A DNA stretch of 64,000 nucleotides from Parabacteroides distasonis (GCF_004793765.1 NZ_SRYM01000007.1:53008-117007); one strand, 5' to 3'. Shown: positions 1-9,102, counted from the first letter of the stretch. The notes: generated from the sequence alone by a model not told the origin. A program made the numbers and translations.

Positions 1-1566
1 GAAAATGTTATCGATAACAACCGGCTTGCTGATCGGAGAGAGAAAGAAATCCACGATATACGTCTCGTTTTTCTCCTCGGGGCCGGTATGCAACTCGTAA
101 TTCTGGTTGAGGTAACCACGGGCGCTGGCCATCATGACATAACGGATGTCCCGTTCCAACTCGACACGATAGGTTCCGTCTTTCTTGACCGGGACTTTCA
201 CGTTCAGTCCGTCTTTTCCGACGATGCGTACGGTAGCGTCCTCGATCGGATATTCATCCACATCGTTTACGATTCCTTCGATGAAGATGGTGATCGTAGG
301 CCGTTCAAAGGAATATATATGGTCATAGCCCCGTGCGTCGTTGCGGTTGGAGCAGAAGAAGCCCCGTTCCTCTTTTCCGGCGAAGGTGATACCGAAATCG
401 TCTGCCATAGAGTTGATGGGAGCGCCTAGGTTCTCGACCTTCCACTTCCCTGTACTGTCTTGCGTGGCCTTGAACAGATCGAGACCGCCCATTCCCGGAT
501 GTCCGTTGGACGCGAAATAAAGGGTGACGGAATCCCGGACATACGGGAACATCTCGTCTCCCGGGGTGTTGATCTCTTCTCCTAGGTTCTCCATCGGGCC
601 GAAATCGTTTCCCGCTACCCGGGCACGGAAAATATCCTTGCCACCGAAACCGCCCACGGCGTCGGATACGAAATACAGGTATTTGCCGTCCGGCGAGATG
701 GAAGGATGACCGAGGGCGGTAACCGAGTCTTTTACGATCGTCGCACGGGTTCCTTTTCCCCATTTGGCGCTGCTTCGGGTAGATATGTAAATCTCGGCGG
801 TACGAGAACCTTCCGGATCTTGGGCGCAATAGGTATAATACATCGTGTTTCCATCGGGGGAGAAAGAGGGGGTTCCTTCGTCGTATTCCGTATTCACCTC
901 GTCTTCGAGTTCTACGGGGGCTAGCCAAGCCCCTTTCTCATCTTGTTTGACAAGGAAGAGGTTATTGTTGTTTTGCCCGGTGATGGCGCTGACTTTCGCG
1001 TCCTTGTCTTTCGAGCGGGAGGAGGCGAAGTATAGTTGGTCGTATTTATCTCCGGCCAGCATCGGACTGAATTCTCCTCGGCGGGAATTGAATTTATCCA
1101 TACGCCTTACCTCGTAGCGGGTAGGGTTCTTTTTCCATCCGGGAGCCAGCTCGCATCCTTGTATGCCGTTGATGGCTAAAGGATTGCTAGGATCGTTCTC
1201 CATATAGATATCGTAGTTCTTGATCGCCTCCGGATAACGTCCGGTCTTCTGTAGCATCTGTCCCATGCGTAGGTAGACGGTGCTATCGGGGTAATCATAG
1301 CGGATGGCGTTCATATAGGCGCTAGTCGCTTTCGCCGTATTATTGATCAACCGGTTACATTCGGCCATACGGTAAGCGATATAGCCGCGCAAATCCCTTT
1401 TCTTCGGGGATGTTTTCGTGTAAACCTTACGATAAATGGCGGCTGCCTCATAGTATTCCCCGATACGCTGCTTCTCCTCGGCATCGCTCAACTTCGCCGA
1501 TTTGCAGGAATACAAGGAAGATACGATAAGCAAAAATAAAACATATATAGTAAAATGCGCTTTCAT
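1..1566 (-). CDS. OmpA/PD40/TPR lipoprotein (PorE-like), 3' end outside window
   Basis: The ATG at 1566 opens a frame that stays open to the window edge (522 codons visible). The N-terminus is a lipoprotein signal ending at Cys21 (LYSC). It is followed by a TPR-like helical stretch (about residues 22-115), several WD40/PD40-type propeller repeats with SPDG-like turns (about 150-370), and a carboxypeptidase-D-like regulatory fold (about 405-470). The last visible residues, VIDNIF, are the typical lead-in to an OmpA peptidoglycan-binding domain. This order matches the PorE/PG1058-like lipoproteins that anchor the type IX secretion apparatus to peptidoglycan. Related OmpA-PD40 proteins of unknown role share the layout, so the secretion link is only an inference. 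It would sit in the periplasm, tethered to the outer membrane. Confidence 0.8.
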   Translation of the reverse strand, partial: MKAHFTIYVLFLLIVSSLYSCKSAKLSDAEEKQRIGEYYEAAAIYRKVYTKTSPKKRDLRGYIAYRMAECNRLINNTAKATSAYMNAIRYDYPDSTVYLRMGQMLQKTGRYPEAIKNYDIYMENDPSNPLAINGIQGCELAPGWKKNPTRYEVRRMDKFNSRRGEFSPMLAGDKYDQLYFASSRSKDKDAKVSAITGQNNNNLFLVKQDEKGAWLAPVELEDEVNTEYDEGTPSFSPDGNTMYYTYCAQDPEGSRTAEIYISTRSSAKWGKGTRATIVKDSVTALGHPSISPDGKYLYFVSDAVGGFGGKDIFRARVAGNDFGPMENLGEEINTPGDEMFPYVRDSVTLYFASNGHPGMGGLDLFKATQDSTGKWKVENLGAPINSMADDFGITFAGKEERGFFCSNRNDARGYDHIYSFERPTITIFIEGIVNDVDEYPIEDATVRIVGKDGLNVKVPVKKDGTYRVELERDIRYVMMASARGYLNQNYELHTGPEEKNETYIVDFFLSPISKPVVIDNIF

Positions 1567-1626
1567 TCAATCTGGAATATATTCGTGCAAATATAACGAA
1601 TTGTATGGGATCTTATTGTATGTCTG

Positions 1627-2841
1627 TTACAATAACAAGGAACTATCCCCATAACTCAGGAACCTGAAATCGTGCTCTAAGGCATACTCATAGATGGATT
1701 TCCAGTTTCCTTTTACGAAAGCGGAGATCAGCAAGAGCAAGGTGCTTTTGGGCTGGTGGAAATTGGTGACGATTCCTTTTACGATCTTGAACTCATAGCC
1801 CGGGGCGATGATGATTTGCGTAGCCGTTACCAGCGTATCCGCATCATGCTTATCCAGATAATCGAGGATGTTTTGAAGGGATCGCTCCGCTGTCAGCCGG
1901 TTGTTATTGGTGTCGTAAGGCATCCATTGTTTTACGACGAGATCTTCGGAAGTCGCTTCCGGGTTATTATCTAGGATCACGCCCATGTAATAGAGACTTT
2001 CCAAGGTCCGTACGGAAGTCGTTCCTACGGCGATGATATTTCCAAGGTTGCTTTTGATACGTTCGATGGAACAGCGGCGGACGGAGATAAATTCCGTGTG
2101 CATCTCGTGCCCTTCGATCGTGTCGCTTTTTACCGGTTTAAAGGTACCCGCTCCGACATGCAAGGTGACCTCTTCCCGCCCGATGCCCCGAGCATCTATA
2201 TCGGTAAGTACTTCCGGAGTGAAATGAAGTCCGGCGGTCGGTGCGGCGACGGAGCCTTTTATCTTAGAATAAACCGTTTGATAGGTCTGTAGGTCGCTCT
2301 TCTCTGTTTCTCTGTGTAAATAAGGAGGAATTGGCAAGACCCCGGCGGCATCCAAGATATCGGCGAATGTATAAGTCTCGTTATCCCATGTGAATTCGAT
2401 CAAATGTGTGTCATCATGAGACTTTTTCTTATCCGCTGTCAGCACGACCGGTTCATCCTTAATGAAGATCGTTTTGGATAAAGTGCCTTCTTTCCATTTC
2501 TTAAGGTTGCCAACCAAGCAAGTCCAGCTACAGCGTCGGGTCTCTTGAAAAATCAAGGCGTAATCATGAGGCTCGATAGGCTCCAAGCAGAAAATCTCGA
2601 TGCGTGCGCCGGTCTCTTTCTGGAAAAGTAGGCGGGCTTGTATGACCCGGGTATTATTGAATACCATCAAGGCGTTCTGGGGAAGATAATCCGTGATATG
2701 CTTAAAGATACTTTCGCTTATTTCCCCGTTACGGTAGAGTAAAAGTTTGGACTCATCCCTTTTAGGCAGTGGAAATTTGGCTATCCGCTCATTGGGGAGT
2801 GAATAGTCATATTGGTCAATACGTATGTCTCGTGGGTTCAT
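1627..2841 (-). CDS. queA: tRNA preQ1(34) S-adenosylmethionine ribosyltransferase-isomerase QueA
   Basis: QueA transfers and isomerises the ribosyl group of SAM onto preQ1 at the wobble base of GUN-anticodon tRNAs, giving epoxyqueuosine. The 404-residue protein begins in the family style (YDYSLPNERIAKFPL) and has the conserved VFNNTRVIQARL block near residue 65. It also has AAPTAGLHFT in the middle and a C-terminal NFHQPKSTLLLLISAF segment. It is somewhat longer than the roughly 350 residues of enterobacterial QueA, as is usual in Bacteroidetes. A -7 promoter element lies about 30 bp upstream, so it probably has its own promoter. Cytoplasmic tRNA modification. Confidence 0.95.
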   Translation of the reverse strand: MNPRDIRIDQYDYSLPNERIAKFPLPKRDESKLLLYRNGEISESIFKHITDYLPQNALMVFNNTRVIQARLLFQKETGARIEIFCLEPIEPHDYALIFQETRRCSWTCLVGNLKKWKEGTLSKTIFIKDEPVVLTADKKKSHDDTHLIEFTWDNETYTFADILDAAGVLPIPPYLHRETEKSDLQTYQTVYSKIKGSVAAPTAGLHFTPEVLTDIDARGIGREEVTLHVGAGTFKPVKSDTIEGHEMHTEFISVRRCSIERIKSNLGNIIAVGTTSVRTLESLYYMGVILDNNPEATSEDLVVKQWMPYDTNNNRLTAERSLQNILDYLDKHDADTLVTATQIIIAPGYEFKIVKGIVTNFHQPKSTLLLLISAFVKGNWKSIYEYALEHDFRFLSYGDSSLLL

Positions 2842-2870
2842 TTGCTACTTGTTTGCAACTAATTTGCAGA

Positions 2871-2878
2871 CAAAAATA
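2871..2878 (-). promoter_or_regulatory. Bacteroidetes -7 promoter element for queA
   Basis: On the minus strand the sequence reads TATTTTTG, matching TAnnTTTG, 30 bp ahead of the queA ATG. No convincing TTTG -33 element was found at the usual spacing. Confidence 0.45.
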
Positions 2879-3035
2879 GGTAACGAGGCTGGATTTTTTG
2901 CTGGATTTTTGGGCTTTAACTTTTATTAGAATTGGTATCTATCTTAAAGCAAAAACTTGGATGTAGGTATCGGGGGGTATAGATGGGTCAAAGATGGGTA
3001 TTTGCCGGACGCAGAATTCTGAGACTTGACCAAAT

Positions 3036-3107
3036 GACGCAGACGAACGCAGTGTAATGTATATATTGTTAGTTATCAGAAAAAATAAGTCTGAGTTCGT
3101 CTGTGTC
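3036..3107. repeat. imperfect inverted repeat in the 312-bp queA/lipoprotein gap
   Basis: The gap 2842-3153 has no gene. It holds a 17-bp inverted repeat: GACGCAGACGAACGCAG at 3036-3052 pairs 15 of 17 with 3091-3107, around a 38-bp loop. Part of the word (GACGCAGA) also occurs directly at 3008-3015. It lies downstream of the minus-strand lipoprotein gene, where a transcript-end hairpin is plausible, but there is no U-run to make a standard terminator. Confidence 0.5.
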
Positions 3108-3153
3108 CGGTAATACTGACTTTTGACACACCTCCCCTTGGATTGGAGCTGGA

Positions 3154-3786
3154 TTATTTGACCGGGGATTTTACGAGTGTAGCACTGTTATAGCCGATAC
3201 TATCACCATGCAGGCAGACTTGTGTGAGCTGGATATCGCATGTGTTCCTATAACATAGGGCGAAGGTGTCTATGTCTGCATTTGTCCATTCTACGGTGAG
3301 GTGGAGCCACAACTCCTTGACGGGTATGACTACGGAATCTGCTATACCGCTGATCGGGCGATTTCCGTAAAATCGGATGGAATCGCCGGTTTCTTTGAAT
3401 TGACCCTCAAAAGCATGGATCGTCTCTGGATAGATCGAAACACAGGATTTGTCCACATTATCAGCGAGCGTGAAGACATGGTCAATACCGTTTTCCGTGA
3501 AATTCACTTTTCGAATGGCGATATGCCCTTCTTTTAGTATGCCAGTGTCGCTATAATCATAATCGTAAATAGAGTTTGCGTCCTTGTCGCCCACCGAAAG
3601 ATACAGTTGTGGGGAATGATTTGCGCACTCAACCTCAAATATATCGGGCAACGTGTCTTGTGGTTCTTTGGAAGGACCGGGTTCTTCTTGATCCGGATGG
3701 CCGGATACTATGTCTACATCCTTGTCGCCGCAAGCTATTAATTGGGCGAGGAAGATTACTAGCAATAAATTGAATGCTTGTCTCAT
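3154..3786 (-). CDS. lipoprotein of unknown function
   Basis: A 210-residue protein with a clear lipoprotein signal (hydrophobic core, then LIAC, Cys19). A Pro/Glu/Asp-rich linker follows at about residues 25-45, and then a beta-rich domain with no motif I recognise. The domain contains repeated DxDxNSIYDYD-like acidic stretches. It lies 11 bp downstream of the C10 peptidase gene on the same strand, so the two are probably co-transcribed. Secreted C10 peptidases often have a dedicated small inhibitor encoded next door (Spi/BfiA-type). That is a possible role here, based on position only. I cannot align it to a known inhibitor by eye. Confidence 0.75.
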   Translation of the reverse strand: MRQAFNLLLVIFLAQLIACGDKDVDIVSGHPDQEEPGPSKEPQDTLPDIFEVECANHSPQLYLSVGDKDANSIYDYDYSDTGILKEGHIAIRKVNFTENGIDHVFTLADNVDKSCVSIYPETIHAFEGQFKETGDSIRFYGNRPISGIADSVVIPVKELWLHLTVEWTNADIDTFALCYRNTCDIQLTQVCLHGDSIGYNSATLVKSPVK

Positions 3787-3797
3787 GGCTTATATGA

Positions 3798-5096
3798 TTA
3801 GTTAGGTTTAATGTTAGTTATTGTCATCATATCTGATGTATATAGGAATGATCCGGATGTATAGGCGCTTGTCGTTGTAACTAAATAGTAGCCGTTACTG
3901 GATCCGTTCCAGCCTAGATTGAAATAAAGGTAATAGTTTGTTCCCGTTTCTCCTGTATAACTTTCTTCTATTGGGCTGTTGGGGCATTCTCTGACCATTT
4001 TTTCAGCCCAATCTTTTGTCTGATATCCTTCTACGACCCAAGTATGTCCTACGCCTCCTGTGCGTGTGCCTCTCATATATACAGGTCGGTTTGAGTCTAT
4101 ATCTACTTTCACCTTTGAGAAATTATAAGACCCTATTAACATATTGATGTTATATCCCATAAGGGTGAAAGCGTCATAAGCATAATATATGTTGGAACCA
4201 CTGCCATCACATCCATATGACATAGAGCATTTATCACCTATTTCTGCTAATAAATTAGCTACTTGTGACCTATATGTGGTATTTGTTAGGTTCTTTGCAT
4301 CAGCAACAGATTTCATTCCACTCCAATTGTAAGTGGTATTTCTCAATTTCATATTTACAGGATGTATATAACTACCACTTGTTGGTTTTTGATGATGTGC
4401 CATAATTTGTGCGATGGCTACAGCTACACATCCAGCTGGATCTTTTTGTGATGTACTAACGCATATTGGCAGACTATCATTATAAGGAGATGGACTTTGT
4501 CCCCAATTAAGATTCATCGCACACTTTTTAGTCGTTGTTTTTGTGATTTCTTGAAAAAGACCGGTATCGCATGGGTCAACATCAGATGAGAAATTTGTTT
4601 GATATTCATTGATCGACTTGCTTATAAGTTTATCTGTTTGCTCAAAGAATATATGCTCAAATTCAGGTAAGTTAGACATATCCCACATACCGATGCTTGA
4701 GAATGCTAAAACTTTTCCTAATACTCTTTTGTCTCCAACCTCAACTACGAACCCTTTCTTTTCCCCAGTTATTGTCTTGAAGTTAATGATATAAACAGGA
4801 ATATTCTCATAGCCTTCATTTGAGATTGAATAGGCAACTTGTTGTTGGCCTTGGATTGAAATGGGACGAAAAATCGTTTGAACTTCGGGTATAAGACTAT
4901 CCGTTTGTGATTTCGTAACGGTTGACTGATCATCGAGGAACTGTAGGGCATTTGAGATTGCCTCTTGTTCGCTGATTGTATTCACGCTTACTTGTTCGTT
5001 CATGAAAGTGCTGTTATTCTCTTCATGATTTAGGCTTTCGCAAGACATGCAAAGCCATCCTGATAGCACCATGGATAAAAGAAAATGTTTTTTCAT
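3798..5096 (-). CDS. C10 family (streptopain-like) cysteine peptidase, lipoprotein
   Basis: A secreted papain-like protease of family C10, related to streptococcal SpeB and the Bacteroides Bfp enzymes. The frame is open to 5483, but the sensible start is the ATG at 5096: the 129 extra codons look non-coding and run across a promoter. From there the protein is 432 residues. It starts with a signal ending in CMSC, continues with a Spi-type propeptide (about 40-170), and then the catalytic domain. The catalytic Cys223 is in AGCVAVAIAQIM and the His351 in GVGHTWVVEGY. NLGWNG (around 393-398) supplies the conserved Trp. The propeptide should keep the enzyme inactive until cleaved. Roles in host-protein degradation are known for relatives and only inferred here. 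Confidence 0.93.
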   Translation of the reverse strand: MKKHFLLSMVLSGWLCMSCESLNHEENNSTFMNEQVSVNTISEQEAISNALQFLDDQSTVTKSQTDSLIPEVQTIFRPISIQGQQQVAYSISNEGYENIPVYIINFKTITGEKKGFVVEVGDKRVLGKVLAFSSIGMWDMSNLPEFEHIFFEQTDKLISKSINEYQTNFSSDVDPCDTGLFQEITKTTTKKCAMNLNWGQSPSPYNDSLPICVSTSQKDPAGCVAVAIAQIMAHHQKPTSGSYIHPVNMKLRNTTYNWSGMKSVADAKNLTNTTYRSQVANLLAEIGDKCSMSYGCDGSGSNIYYAYDAFTLMGYNINMLIGSYNFSKVKVDIDSNRPVYMRGTRTGGVGHTWVVEGYQTKDWAEKMVRECPNSPIEESYTGETGTNYYLYFNLGWNGSSNGYYLVTTTSAYTSGSFLYTSDMMTITNIKPN

Positions 5097-5191
5097 ATTT
5101 ATAAGAAGATTTATATTTTTTGATCTCGTAAAAATAGTGCCTTTTGTTTTAAACTCCAAGCAAAAGAGCTTGAAAATCCGTGCGGAAAATC

Positions 5192-5221
5192 TTGTAATTC
5201 TAGCTCTCTTACGTACCTTTG
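5192..5221 (+). promoter_or_regulatory. promoter of the Smr-CYTH-DPP11 operon
   Basis: TTG at 5192-5194 and TACCTTTG at 5214-5221 are separated by 19 bp, a good match to the Bacteroidetes housekeeping promoter (TTG, 19-21 bp, TAnnTTTG). The -7 element ends 32 bp before the ATG at 5254. Confidence 0.65.
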
Positions 5222-5253
5222 CCTGCTGTAACGAATAAATAGAGATATATACA

Positions 5254-6306
5254 ATGAACGTAGGTGATAAAGTTCGCTTCCTGAATAGTGTGGGAGGTGG
5301 AGTCGTACGCGGATTCCGTGGAAAGGACCAAGTGTTGGTTGAGGATGAGGATGGGTTTGAGGTTCCTGCCTTGATCAAGGAATGTGTCGTGGTTGGGGGC
5401 AATGATATGCAAGTGCATAGCTCGAATCGCCCGAAAGTACAGGCTCCGGTAGAGACTCCTTCCCCAAAGAAGCCTGAACCCAAAGAGGAAAAGGTCGAGG
5501 AGACACCGGAGGGAGAGCGTCTGAATGTGTATCTGGCTTATCTCCCGGTCGATCCGATGGCGTTTCAGCAATGCGGCTATGAGACGTATTTCGTGAATGA
5601 TAGTAATTACTATTTGTTCTTCAATTATATGAACCGGACGAATAATAGCTGGACGAGCCGTTATAACGGGATTATTGAGCCGAATACGAAAATATTCTTG
5701 GAGGAGTTCGGTAAGCCGGAGTTGAATGATCTGGAAAGGATTTGTGTGCAACTGATCGCTTTCAAGAAGGATAGACCCTATTCGTTGAAAAACGCCGTAT
5801 CGGTAGAGTTGCGCTTGGATACGGTTAAGTTCTACAAGCTTCACTGCTTTATGGAGAATGATTTCTTTGAGGAGGATGCCTTGATTTATCCGATTATCCG
5901 CAACGACTTGCCTGAGAGAGAGCTATTGGTCTCTGCGGCGGAGTTGAAGGAAGCTATGCAGCAAAAGGTTCGCGAGGAACGTAGGACTCCCCGACAAATC
6001 GTGAAAAAGAAGCCGACGAATAGCGCTATCCTTGAGGTAGATTTGCATATAACCGAGTTGCTGGATAATACAAATGGATTGAGTAATGCGGATATGCTAA
6101 CTTACCAATTGGAGAAATTCCATGAGGTGCTGGCTCAGTACGCTTCAAAGAAAGGACAGAAGATTGTCTTTATCCACGGAAAAGGCGATGGCGTACTTCG
6201 CAAGGCGATCGAGAAAGAATTGAAGACCCGCTATAAGCAACATTATTATCAAGATGCTTCTTTCCGTGAATATGGCTTTGGAGCGACCATGGTAACGATT
6301 AAGTAA
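5254..6306 (+). CDS. DUF2027 / Smr-domain protein
   Basis: A 350-residue cytoplasmic protein. The N-terminal 60 residues form a small beta-rich module (GDKVRFLNSVGGGVVRGF). A charged Pro/Glu/Lys linker (about 65-90) leads to the Bacteroidetes DUF2027 domain (about 90-225). The C-terminus (about 265-350) is an Smr domain, with DLHI near its start and the conserved HGKGDGVLR loop. Smr domains are nicking endonucleases or RNA-cleaving modules linked to MutS2 and ribosome rescue. The substrate of this architecture is not established. First gene of a three-gene operon, 27 bp before the CYTH gene. Confidence 0.88.
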   Translation: MNVGDKVRFLNSVGGGVVRGFRGKDQVLVEDEDGFEVPALIKECVVVGGNDMQVHSSNRPKVQAPVETPSPKKPEPKEEKVEETPEGERLNVYLAYLPVDPMAFQQCGYETYFVNDSNYYLFFNYMNRTNNSWTSRYNGIIEPNTKIFLEEFGKPELNDLERICVQLIAFKKDRPYSLKNAVSVELRLDTVKFYKLHCFMENDFFEEDALIYPIIRNDLPERELLVSAAELKEAMQQKVREERRTPRQIVKKKPTNSAILEVDLHITELLDNTNGLSNADMLTYQLEKFHEVLAQYASKKGQKIVFIHGKGDGVLRKAIEKELKTRYKQHYYQDASFREYGFGATMVTIK

Positions 6307-6333
6307 TAATCATACGCCCAAATATCAGAATAT

Positions 6334-6807
6334 ATGGCCATCGAGATAGAACGGAAATTCTTGGTCTCCGGTGATTTCTTATCGGAGGCTGTTAGCTCCA
6401 CTCGTATCGTGCAGGGATATATTTGCTCACAGCCCGGATGTACGGTTCGTATTCGTATCCGGGGAGAGGAGGGATTCCTAACGATCAAAGGCGCTTCGGA
6501 TGAGAAAGGCTTGAGCCGTTATGAGTTTGAGCAAAAGATTCCTCTGGTGGATGCCGAGCGGTTGTTGGAGCTTTGCGAGCCGGGTGCGATCGACAAGGTT
6601 CGTTATCTGGTTCCCATAGGTTGCCATACGTGGGAAGTCGATGTTTTCCACGGGGCGAATGAAGGGTTGATCCTTGCGGAGATCGAGTTATCGTCTGAAG
6701 ACGAGCCTTTCGAGAAACCGGCTTGGCTGGGTAAGGAGGTGAGTGGAGATCGCCGTTATTATAATTCAATGTTGACAAAACATCCATTTAATAGTTCAAA
6801 TACATGA
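6334..6807 (+). CDS. CYTH-domain triphosphatase
   Basis: A 157-residue single-domain protein beginning with the signature ExExK (Glu4, Glu6, Lys8 in EIERKFL). It also has the alternating charged residues of a triphosphate tunnel (RIRIRGEEGFLTIKG, YEFEQKI, EVDVFHG, LAEIEL). Members of this size hydrolyse inorganic tripolyphosphate or other triphosphates in a metal-dependent way. A nucleotide role is less likely without a second domain. The stop overlaps the start of the DPP11 gene by 4 bp (ATGA), indicating translational coupling. Confidence 0.88.
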   Translation: MAIEIERKFLVSGDFLSEAVSSTRIVQGYICSQPGCTVRIRIRGEEGFLTIKGASDEKGLSRYEFEQKIPLVDAERLLELCEPGAIDKVRYLVPIGCHTWEVDVFHGANEGLILAEIELSSEDEPFEKPAWLGKEVSGDRRYYNSMLTKHPFNSSNT

Positions 6808-8963
6808 AGAAACTCTTTTTATCTGTAGCGGCCGCTATATTGGCGTTTCCGGCCTTGGCCGATGAGGGCATGTGGCTGCTTCCTTTATTGAAGCAACAAA
6901 AGTTTGCGGAGATGCAGGCCCTTGGTCTGCGATTAAGCGATCAAGAAGTGTATAGCGCCGAGGCTCCTTCCTTGAAAGATGCCGTGGTTCGTTTTGGTGG
7001 TGGTTGTACGGGCGAGATAATCTCTCCGGACGGGTTGGTGCTGACGAATCATCATTGTGGTTATAGTAGCATCCAACGGCATAGTACCCTGGAACATGAT
7101 TATCTGACGGACGGCTTCTGGGCGATGTCTCGTGATAAGGAGCTTCCGAATCCGGGATTGACGGTTACCTTTATCGATAAGATCGATGACGTGACGGATT
7201 ATGTGATAGCGGAACTGAAAAAGATAACGGATCCGAACAGCATGGAATTCTTGTCCGCTAAGTACTTGAACGGCCTCGCTAAAGCGAAAGTGAGTGAGAA
7301 GTTCTTGCAGGATAACCCCGGTACGGAAGTCGAGATCAAGGCTTTTTATGGAGGTAATAAATACTATATGTTTACCAAGAAGATCTATTCGGATGTCCGT
7401 TTAGTCGGTGCTCCCCCTTCCTCTATCGGTAAGTTCGGTGCGGATACGGATAACTGGATGTGGCCTCGCCATACCGGAGACTTCTCTCTTTTCCGTGTAT
7501 ATGCCGATGCAAACGGAAATCCGGCACCTTATTCGGAAACCAATGTCCCGCTTCGTCCGAAGCGTTGGTTAAAGCTTTCTATAAAAGGTGTGGAGGAGAA
7601 CGATTATGCCATGATCATGGGGTTCCCCGGCCGTACCAATAAATACTATACCTCATGGGAGGTAGCCGAACGTCGGGATATAGATAATGCGGTACGTATT
7701 AATATCCGTAATCTCCGTCAAGAGGCGATGCTGGAAGAAATGTTGAAAGATCCGCAAGTCCGGATTCAATACGCTAGTAAGTATGCGGGTTCTACGAACG
7801 CTTATAAGAATGCGATCGGTAGTAACTGGGCGATCAACAAACGTAATTTTGAGCAGGTGAAAAACGATGAGCAGAATCGTTTGATCGCTTGGTCGAAGAA
7901 GATGTGTGAGCCTGCTTATCCGGAAGCGCTTCTGGCATTGGAGCAAATCGTTCATGACCGCAAAGATTTACGTTTCCGTAGTTGGATGTTGGATGAGGCA
8001 TTGAGCCGTGGCATCGAGTTCTCAAAAGTACCGACCAATATCAAGTCTGTTTGTGAGGCTTTGGAGGGGAAGGATCGTGCCGAGCAGCAAAAACAGGTCA
8101 CTCAATTGGAGAGGGCTTTCCATCGTTTCGCAAATAAGGATTATGCGCCGATGGTTGATAAGAAGATAGCGAAAGTCATGCTAAAGGAATATAGGCGCTT
8201 GGTCGCTCCGAAGTCACAGCCGGCTTATTTCTCCGTAATCGATAGCAAGTTTAAGGGGGATGTGGATAAATTCGTTGATTATCTGTTTGATAAATCGATC
8301 TATGGTAGCGAGAAGAACTTTAATGCGTTTAAGGAGCATCCTTCTGTCAAAGCATTGAGAGAAGATCCGATGATTCTGTTCGCACAATCCGTAAAAGATG
8401 AGAAAAAGGCGTTAGATAAGGCCTTGGCTGATTTTGATGCCGGATATGCGATCGCCCATCGTGCGTATGTGAAAGGACTTTTAGCGATGTATGGAGACTT
8501 GGCTAGTTTTCCGGACGCGAACTCTACGCTTCGTCTGACTTATGGGCAGGTGAAAGGTTACAGTCCTCGTGATTGCGATTATTATGGTCATCAAACCACT
8601 TTAGACGGCGTCATGGAGAAGGAGGATTCTACGAATTGGGAATTTGTGGTTTCTGCTCGTTTGAAGGAATTATATCAAGCAGGAGACTTTGGCCCTTATA
8701 AGATGCCTAACGGTAAAATGCCGGTTGCCTTCTGTGCTACGACCCATACAACGGGAGGGAACTCCGGTAGTCCGGTATTGAATGGGCAAGGAGAGTTAAT
8801 AGGTATCAATTTCGACCGTAACTGGGAAGGAGTAGGAGGAGATATCCAATATCTGCCCGACTATCAACGCAGTATTATCGTAGATATCCGTTATGTCCTA
8901 TTCGTAATCGATAAATATGCCGGAGCCGGTTATCTATTGAACGAGATGGAATTCTCAAGATAG
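6804..8963 (+). CDS. S46 family dipeptidyl-peptidase, DPP11 type (Asp/Glu-specific)
   Basis: A periplasmic serine exopeptidase of 719 residues that removes dipeptides from the N-terminus of peptides. The signal peptide ends at about residue 19 (FPALA). The catalytic triad fits His84 (TNHHCGY), Asp226 (HTGDFS) and Ser654 (GGNSGSPVLN). The residue 18 positions after the serine is Arg672 (INFDRNWEG). This is the position that separates DPP11 (Arg, acidic P1 specificity) from DPP7 (Gly, hydrophobic P1) in Porphyromonas gingivalis, so DPP11 is the better call. It is the last gene of the Smr-CYTH operon and would feed acidic dipeptides to this asaccharolytic-type peptide catabolism. Confidence 0.93.
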   Translation: MKKLFLSVAAAILAFPALADEGMWLLPLLKQQKFAEMQALGLRLSDQEVYSAEAPSLKDAVVRFGGGCTGEIISPDGLVLTNHHCGYSSIQRHSTLEHDYLTDGFWAMSRDKELPNPGLTVTFIDKIDDVTDYVIAELKKITDPNSMEFLSAKYLNGLAKAKVSEKFLQDNPGTEVEIKAFYGGNKYYMFTKKIYSDVRLVGAPPSSIGKFGADTDNWMWPRHTGDFSLFRVYADANGNPAPYSETNVPLRPKRWLKLSIKGVEENDYAMIMGFPGRTNKYYTSWEVAERRDIDNAVRINIRNLRQEAMLEEMLKDPQVRIQYASKYAGSTNAYKNAIGSNWAINKRNFEQVKNDEQNRLIAWSKKMCEPAYPEALLALEQIVHDRKDLRFRSWMLDEALSRGIEFSKVPTNIKSVCEALEGKDRAEQQKQVTQLERAFHRFANKDYAPMVDKKIAKVMLKEYRRLVAPKSQPAYFSVIDSKFKGDVDKFVDYLFDKSIYGSEKNFNAFKEHPSVKALREDPMILFAQSVKDEKKALDKALADFDAGYAIAHRAYVKGLLAMYGDLASFPDANSTLRLTYGQVKGYSPRDCDYYGHQTTLDGVMEKEDSTNWEFVVSARLKELYQAGDFGPYKMPNGKMPVAFCATTHTTGGNSGSPVLNGQGELIGINFDRNWEGVGGDIQYLPDYQRSIIVDIRYVLFVIDKYAGAGYLLNEMEFSR

Positions 8964-8964
8964 A

Positions 8965-9011
8965 GAAGTAAGTTAACTTCGTGGGCGAAGTATGTTAACA
9001 TACTTCGCCCA
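8965..9011. repeat. 22-bp-period repeat array H with a 30-bp perfect palindrome
   Basis: Directly after the DPP11 stop, GAAGTAAGTTAAC (from 8965) and GAAGTATGTTAAC (from 8987) start exactly 22 bp apart. The second copy sits in a perfect 30-bp palindrome at 8982-9011 whose arm is TGGGCGAAGTATGTT. It would form a strong hairpin in RNA from either strand. One of eight sites in the window with this spacing. Confidence 0.8.
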
Positions 9012-9040
9012 TGAACCTAAGTTCCTTTTTCTATAAAGCC

Positions 9041-9083
9041 AAAAAGAGGAGACATATCCCTGAAAGATACGTCTCCTCTTTTT
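9041..9083. terminator. bidirectional terminator hairpin
   Basis: AAAAAGAGGAGAC (9041-9053) pairs perfectly with 9071-9083, with a T-run on the plus strand and an A-run upstream that serves the minus strand. It lies between the converging DPP11 and zeta-kinase gene pairs. Confidence 0.8.
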
Positions 9084-9102
9084 GTATATGTATATCTATA
9101 AC

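Noticed and set aside
323..928. 201-codon minus-strand frame, very rich in arginine
   Set aside because: It is an out-of-frame reading of the OmpA/PD40 lipoprotein gene, which is open across the same bases with clear propeller motifs.
5097..5483. Upstream extension of the C10 peptidase frame
   Set aside because: The added 129 codons look non-coding, cross the opposite operon's promoter and lie ahead of a proper lipoprotein signal at 5096.
5209..5844. 211-codon antisense frame over the Smr gene
   Set aside because: Composition is that of a shadow frame; the plus-strand Smr/DUF2027 protein is clearly real.
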